Source: Auriscalpium vulgare
Lineage: Eukaryota; Basidiomycota; Agaricomycetes; Russulales; Auriscalpiaceae
Reading direction: 5' to 3'
Assembly (NCBI GenBank): GCA_019915015.1
Contig: JAHBBC010000020.1
Coordinates: 744,001-808,000, forward strand
Length of the DNA stretch: 64,000 nt
Below, one piece after another: positions 59,153 through 64,000 of this stretch; position 1 is the first letter of the stretch, and every line of letters begins with the position of its first letter. The position numbers and the translations under genes are program-made. The notes under the pieces were generated by a model that saw nothing but the letters and a program-made list of their open reading frames with translations, searched no databases and was not told the DNA's origin.

Positions 59153-60112
59153 GTCTTGTAAATTATGGATTCATCCCACGACTGAGGACTCTCGCCGTCT
59201 GACTAACAGCTGACTGTGGCCTTCTAATCAGCTGCCATAAAACCTGTCTATATTGTTAATAATCAGTGTGAGAACCAAGTCGCACGGCTGCGCTCGGCGC
59301 TAGCGGGTCCGCCCGACCTAACCGGAGCATGATATGCAAGAGGAAAGAAGTTGCTCAGACTTTGCTCAGACTCAGATGCTTTGACGGTGCCGACAGCAGA
59401 CCCGTGTTGTAAATCTAAGCATTTCGTCAACCGCCAATGTCACTGCTGGTTCATAGGTTATTCTCATCAAGTAAAGGAACTCACTGACGACAAACTTCAG
59501 TGGATATCTGCGACCTGTCACCGTCGGTCAGCTTTCGGTCAGGTCTACCTCAGGAACACGCGCAGCGTATGCAGATTCGTGTGGGCATACGCTCACCACT
59601 GCGTACCAGCCGGGTATCGCCTGTCAGCCTCGCCCAATTGATCTGCACTGGGCTTGAGAGAGGTACGTCAGGGCAGCGCGGTAAGGACGGGGTTCCAATT
59701 TGGGTTTGGCAACTTCGGGGTAGAGGGAGGAGAGCGCTGAGAAGCCTCAGCTGGGCCTCAGACAGCCATTGAGGAAGGGCTGGCCCTCCCAGTAGTTGAG
59801 CACCGTGACGTTGAGCTATAGCATTTCACGACTTGGCAGTGCGTCGTAAGTGCGTCGCAGAGAATATGATCAATGGTCAATGGCGGCGGCGGCCCGGGTG
59901 CACCGCGACTCAGATTCAGCGCTCGTGCGCGGAGTCTCCGACTCTCACCGTCCTTTGTGTCCTTCTATTGATATCAACTACGCTGCTGCTAGAGCACTCC
60001 GAAGAAGAGCTGATGAAGTTCACGGACTCCGTCATTCGCAACCCTGCACCGGTGCGTCAACCAGGTGGATGTCTGCGATATATAATGGCTGAAGCACCCC
60101 AAGATTATCAGA
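59153..60112. other. intergenic, no gene recognised
   Basis: Divergent promoters of MDR copy 2 and the MYND gene. Frames at 59.35-59.77 and 59.83-60.1 kb have no motif. Confidence 0.45.
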
Positions 60113-61975
60113 ATGGCGCGTATGGGTTCTTCCGTGGCTCTGGAATCTATCGCTTTCGGTACCCCGCACATACCAGGACTCCTGACCGAGGAAGTGCTCG
60201 AGATATACCTAGCGCATCTGAATCCGTCGAAGATACCACGTCAACTCCCGGCACTACACTCCGACCCCAATCATCCTGACCTACGCGTATTCCGCCGTGC
60301 GTACTTGAGTATCATGGTCATTGCTCGCTTTTTCACCACTCCCCTCGTCACACGGCTCCACGAGGCATGGCCCGGCTTTTTTGCTTGGCTCGTCGCCATC
60401 GACCAGGTCGTCTGCTCACCTCCACCGGACGATGCGGACAACTTCATTAAACTGGCTGCTGGTGCTATCATTGGTTTCTTCCGAATTGATGAGGCGTTCG
60501 AATCAGACATGGTGCTTACGACGCCTGGGCTGCCAGACCTCGCCATGTCACTCTGGCGCAGGAGCCCAACTCCCCAGACTATCTAGTGTCCGAGAGCGTT
60601 CAGGTCTGCTGCGAATTGGTTGAGGAGCTACTCGCGGGCAACAGCGCCCTTTCAACGGCCATTCTGGAGATTGCAGGGAGGCGGCCGACCATGACAGCTA
60701 GGATCGTTTTATCGCGGTTGCGAGCGGCGACTCAGAAGCGGTCACCACCTTCCGACATGACCCCGGCGACTCTCCATCTCAAAGTGATATCCCACTTTGT
60801 ACGCGACAAAAGCCATCCACTATTCGATGCAATCCTCGAACGACATGGAGTTTCTGTTATTACGCAGTCGCTGCATCCACTTCACCAAAGCCTCGAGCGA
60901 AACGATGCCACCGGCAAGGACGGCGTCACTCTTGCCTTTCAAGTTCTTTGTCAGCTCATCACCGTGTCCAACCCCATCCGTTGGGTGCGCCGTGCTGTTC
61001 TTGATGCGCTCTTCACTGCATATCCCATCGTTTTTGTGTACCCGGACCGGTATGGAGAGGATGCTCAGCAGGCCATGATGGAGATCCTAGACGCCATCGA
61101 GCCCTGCCTTGTGTATGGCTCGCTTGTTGACACCATAGCCCGCCTCGCGAGCCCCGCTTACAATAGCACGAACTGGAGTGCCATGGAATCGAGCCCTTTA
61201 CAAATTCAGTGGCTCTCAGTGGTCGACACCGCTGTTCGGAGGGCAGCATTGAAGCGCAAATGGGATCTAACAAGAGACGTCATGTTCTGTGATACCGTGA
61301 GTCGTCCGTGTTGGCTTTGCAGAATGTGTTTGATCATGTACCAACTTCAGTGTGGATTGTCCTCGCCGATGCGTGCTGAAGAATCAGATACCACGATCAT
61401 GAAAAGATGTGCCCAATGCCAAACAAAGTACTACTGCTCCGAAAAATGCCAGAAAAATGGGTGGGACTTACAGCACAAAGCTGAATGCGAGGTCCGCTCT
61501 ATGTGCCAGATAAGTACGTCTCCGACGATCTTCATTTCGTATAATCTCTAACAGGGCTTCTAACGCAGGTGAGAGCATGAGCAGGCAAGATCGTTGCTTT
61601 TTTCAACGGCTGGTCCTGCACGAAGTACTAAGCGCGTTGCCCGCGCTGCGCGTAAAATTTGACGATCCCGCACTCTCCTCTGGCGTTATCGGACTCGACT
61701 GCGGATGCGAGCCGACGTCGTTCTCAGTCATCGGCGCAGACGAGGTCATCAATGTTATCAGCGAATCCCACGCTCGCGAGATACAGTTGGTGTATCAAAT
61801 CGTCGATGGTGCGAAGCAATCAGTGACGGAGAAGCGCACCTCGTTGTTCTATGTCACGACGACTCTGGGCTCAGTCAGAAAAATGACCTGGATGCATGTG
61901 TCGCCGGCCATCTGGGACGCGAAGGATGTCGATGATTTCAGGATCCTGGATTGGCTATCTTTACGACAAAAATGA
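60113..61975 (+). CDS. MYND zinc-finger protein, probable frameshift in exon 1
   Basis: Coding blocks are 60113 to about 60555, then in another frame to 61296, 61351-61513 and 61569-61975. The MYND finger sits at the third block: FCDTC, RCAQCQTKYYCSEKCQ, then WDLQHKAEC. It is preceded by a helical repeat-rich region (RRAYLSIMVIARFFTT; LSRLRAATQKRS) typical of Agaricomycete MYND proteins. Near 60555 the frame ends at TPQTI-stop, while the next frame reads AQEPNSPDYLVSESV and continues the family sequence. A single missing base explains it. A 50-base intron (GTGCTT..GCAG, about 60512-60561) would also keep the frame but removes the conserved VLTTPGLPDLAMSLW piece. MYND fingers bind proline-rich peptides. 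The role here is unknown. Confidence 0.72.
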
Positions 61976-62453
61976 CTGAAGAGGATTGACGCTAGGAGGG
62001 CGAGCTTCCAATGCATTGTTATAGGCGAGGGGAATCAAGAAAGGCGCGAGGTCTATGACGGTATAAGGAGCGCTTACATAGCGGCGTGCCATGCAAAGCA
62101 TCGATTCCGTGTTGACAACCTCTGTGGATGGCGTTAGTAGGAGGATGCAACGGCGGCTGGCCGCACTACTAAAGTCTGAAGAGGTGCCATACGACCGCAT
62201 TGATGAAAGACGACGGTATCGATCTTCGTGAACAGCATTAATAGCAGCTCGCAAGCTAAGTGTCTCGGTAAGTGTAAGTGGACGGCATAAACATGAGAAA
62301 GGATACGAGGGCGAGATGGCGTATACATACTACACTCGGATGGCGATAATAAAATCTAACGCCGGACAATCACCTCCGAGAAAACTTCTTCCGTTCATTC
62401 CACACTTCCCCGGTTATCGACCCATCGATCCCCATCCGCCTCCCGGGCCACCC
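61976..62453. other. intergenic between convergent genes
   Basis: 3' flanks of the MYND gene and 6-phosphogluconolactonase. No supported feature. Confidence 0.5.
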
Positions 62454-63279
62454 CTACAACTTGAACGGCGTCTTGGGGTACGCGAGCTGGGCCGCAGCGG
62501 GCTCGTCGACGAACCAGTAGAGCTGGCCAGGATGCACAGGGCGCACGCGAGCGGCGGGCAGGCCCTGCTCGGGGGTGTCGAGGATCGCGGGGAGGATGTC
62601 CTTCTTGCCCTCGCCGGTCGCGACGAACGCGACGCGGACGGCGTGGTTGAGCACGGGGTAGGTGAAGGTGACGCGGCGCGGGGGCGGCTTCGGCGAGTCC
62701 TCGATGTACGCGACCCAGCGGTCCTCCTCAGAGAGCAGGGCGTGCCCCGGGAAGAGCGACGCGGTGTGCCCGTCCGGTCCCGTCCCGAGCAGTACCAGGT
62801 CGAACACGGGGAAGCGCGCCGAGTCCTTCTGCGCGAACTGCGTGATGAGCTCCTTCTCGTACGCGTCGGCGAGCTCCTCGAGGTCGTCCGCGAGGGCGAG
62901 GTCGATCGTGTGGATGTTGTCGGATGGGATGGGGACCTTGGAGTAGAGCGTGTCGAGTGCGAGCTTGTGGTTGGAGTCGGGGTGGTCGAGCGGCACGACG
63001 CGCTCATCGGCATAGTACACCTGCCTGTGCGGCGGTCAGCGTGTGCGGACGGCGCCCCTGGGCGATGCGCGGTGCTCACCACTTGTCCCACTTGACGCCC
63101 TGCTTGCCGATGAGGGCGGTGAGGGTCTTGGGGAGCGAGCCGCCGGAGAGGGCGACGAGGAACTTGCCGCGCTTCTCGATGGCCTCGCGCTGGGCCTTGA
63201 GGATGAAGTCTGCGAGGGCGGCAGAGAGGTCGTCTGGCGAGGCGAAGGAAAAGAGGATGGGCGGGTGCGGCGGCGACAT
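62454..63279 (-). CDS. 6-phosphogluconolactonase
   Basis: Two exons, 63080-63279 and 62454-63024, 771 bases, 256 residues. It hydrolyses 6-phosphoglucono-lactone in the oxidative pentose phosphate pathway in the cytosol. Family blocks in order are [14 protein letters not shown] (sugar-phosphate binding), [17 protein letters not shown] after the intron, [20 protein letters not shown] (catalytic loop) and [20 protein letters not shown]. The end APPFKL-like KTPFKL is usual. Length matches fungal Sol-type enzymes. It could feed NADPH to the reductases in this window, but there is no sign of co-regulation. Intact. Confidence 0.96.
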
Positions 63280-63503
63280 GGTGAGAGCGACTGGTGCCAG
63301 TGAGCGTCTGCTGATGAGGATATCGATTTGCGTTCTTAGGAGCCCGTGATGTCATCCCCGCCCGGCCCGCAGCCCGCGTTCTGATATTCAGAATCTCACG
63401 AAAATGTCTGCAGAGGCGTGCACTGAGAGCTGTAGGGGAACCATTCGTTTAACGGCGCGCATAGTGGGTTTAAAATGCAGCATGTGGTATATATGACTGT
63501 GCG

Positions 63504-64000
63504 CTACAATTTTGCTTCCGGGCCAAGTGAGTAGCCCTCCTCCTCCAGCACCTTTCGCGCAAAGGAGCCGATGATGGGGAACAGCTGCACATATAAATAT
63601 GCACGCTCGGAGCTCGCTTGCCGGCGCGCGAATCGCGCTGCAATGCCTTGCATGATGACAGCGCCCTGGGCTTTAGTGAGTGCGTGCACCGCCGGAGTAA
63701 ATAGGCATACGCACACGGAATAGCATCCAGCTGCGGGCAAACACCATCTCACGAATGGGGTACGACAGCTTCATCACGCGGCAGTACTCACGCTCGAGGT
63801 CCTCGAGCCGCGCAGGGGCATCTTCCGGGTGGTTTTTGTATCCCCGGAAGATTCCGCTATCCTTCTGCTCCACTGGAAGCTTCAGGTCGTCGCGGTCAAT
63901 GACCCAATTCTGGGTGAGGTTCGCGAGGTCGGCAAGCTGACGAACACTCGTCAGTTCGGTGGCCGGCCTGCACATAGAAGATGGACACGCACCGGGCTTC
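63504..64000 (-). CDS. APH-like phosphotransferase, 3' end (runs off the window)
   Basis: The last exon is 63504-63670. A 46-base intron (63671-63716) precedes an exon that covers about 63717-63950 and continues upstream beyond the window. The visible part contains a linker (EQKDSGIFRGYKNHPEDAP), then LEDLEREYCRVM, a helix with MVFARSWMLF and, after the intron, VIMQGIAARFARRQASSERA. This FxxxFR...QGIxxR...GQASS-like order is the C-terminal part of aminoglycoside-phosphotransferase-like kinases found alone or as the N-domain of ACAD10/11-type acyl-CoA dehydrogenases. Fungal members may phosphorylate 4-hydroxy acids. The kinase active site lies outside the window. Confidence 0.72.

Noticed and set aside
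62414..63355. 313-codon frame over 6-phosphogluconolactonase
   Set aside because: Shadow frame of the real gene, with low-complexity Arg/Ser/Thr sequence.

Overview
The window looks like nuclear DNA of an Agaricomycete (mushroom-forming basidiomycete). Nearly every recognisable gene is broken by many introns of about 45-75 bases. Upstream TATA boxes can be seen for several genes. The families present (short heme-thiolate peroxygenase, DUF6699, MYND finger, F-box, NLR-type STAND, small Cys-rich CxC proteins) are typical of that class. I built gene models by hand, joining exons at GT/GC..AG borders and accepting a model when the summed exon length was a multiple of three and the family motifs ran across the joins. 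No prokaryotic features, CRISPR arrays or rRNA genes are visible.

Left part (1-13.2 kb): the 5' piece of an F-box-like gene, a P-loop gene resembling RHS/Crinkler-associated NTPases whose Walker A lysine is lost at a splice border, and a secreted histidine acid phosphatase. Two long stretches with almost no coding signal follow, interrupted by a tiny Cys-rich protein gene. Middle-left (13.2-31 kb): class II DAHP synthase (16 exons), a zinc alcohol dehydrogenase, a ~150-170 bp triplicated repeat, a heme-thiolate peroxygenase, a PTH2-fold peptidyl-tRNA hydrolase, a SUR7/PalI membrane protein sharing a promoter with Hub1/UBL5, a DUF6699 protein and prenylcysteine oxidase.

31-51 kb is the lineage-specific part. 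An unusually A+T-rich NLR gene (helical N-terminus, NTPase, eight TPRs) sits beside two tail-to-tail membrane-protein paralogues, a flavin monooxygenase, an NTF2-like gene and a zinc-free MDR reductase. Next comes a tandemly duplicated two-gene unit: a C2-like/protein-kinase gene divergent from a small basic protein gene. One copy of the unit is intact (47.8-50.9 kb). The other is decayed (44.4-47.8 kb) and encloses a dead third copy of the membrane-protein family. 51-64 kb returns to housekeeping genes: TRAPPC11, metallothionein, a second near-identical MDR reductase in inverted orientation, a MYND-finger gene with a probable frameshift, 6-phosphogluconolactonase and the 3' end of an APH-like phosphotransferase gene.

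No single pathway links all genes. The strongest candidate for a new system is the kinase/small-protein pair with its membrane-protein neighbours and adjacent NLR, a birth-and-death gene neighbourhood.
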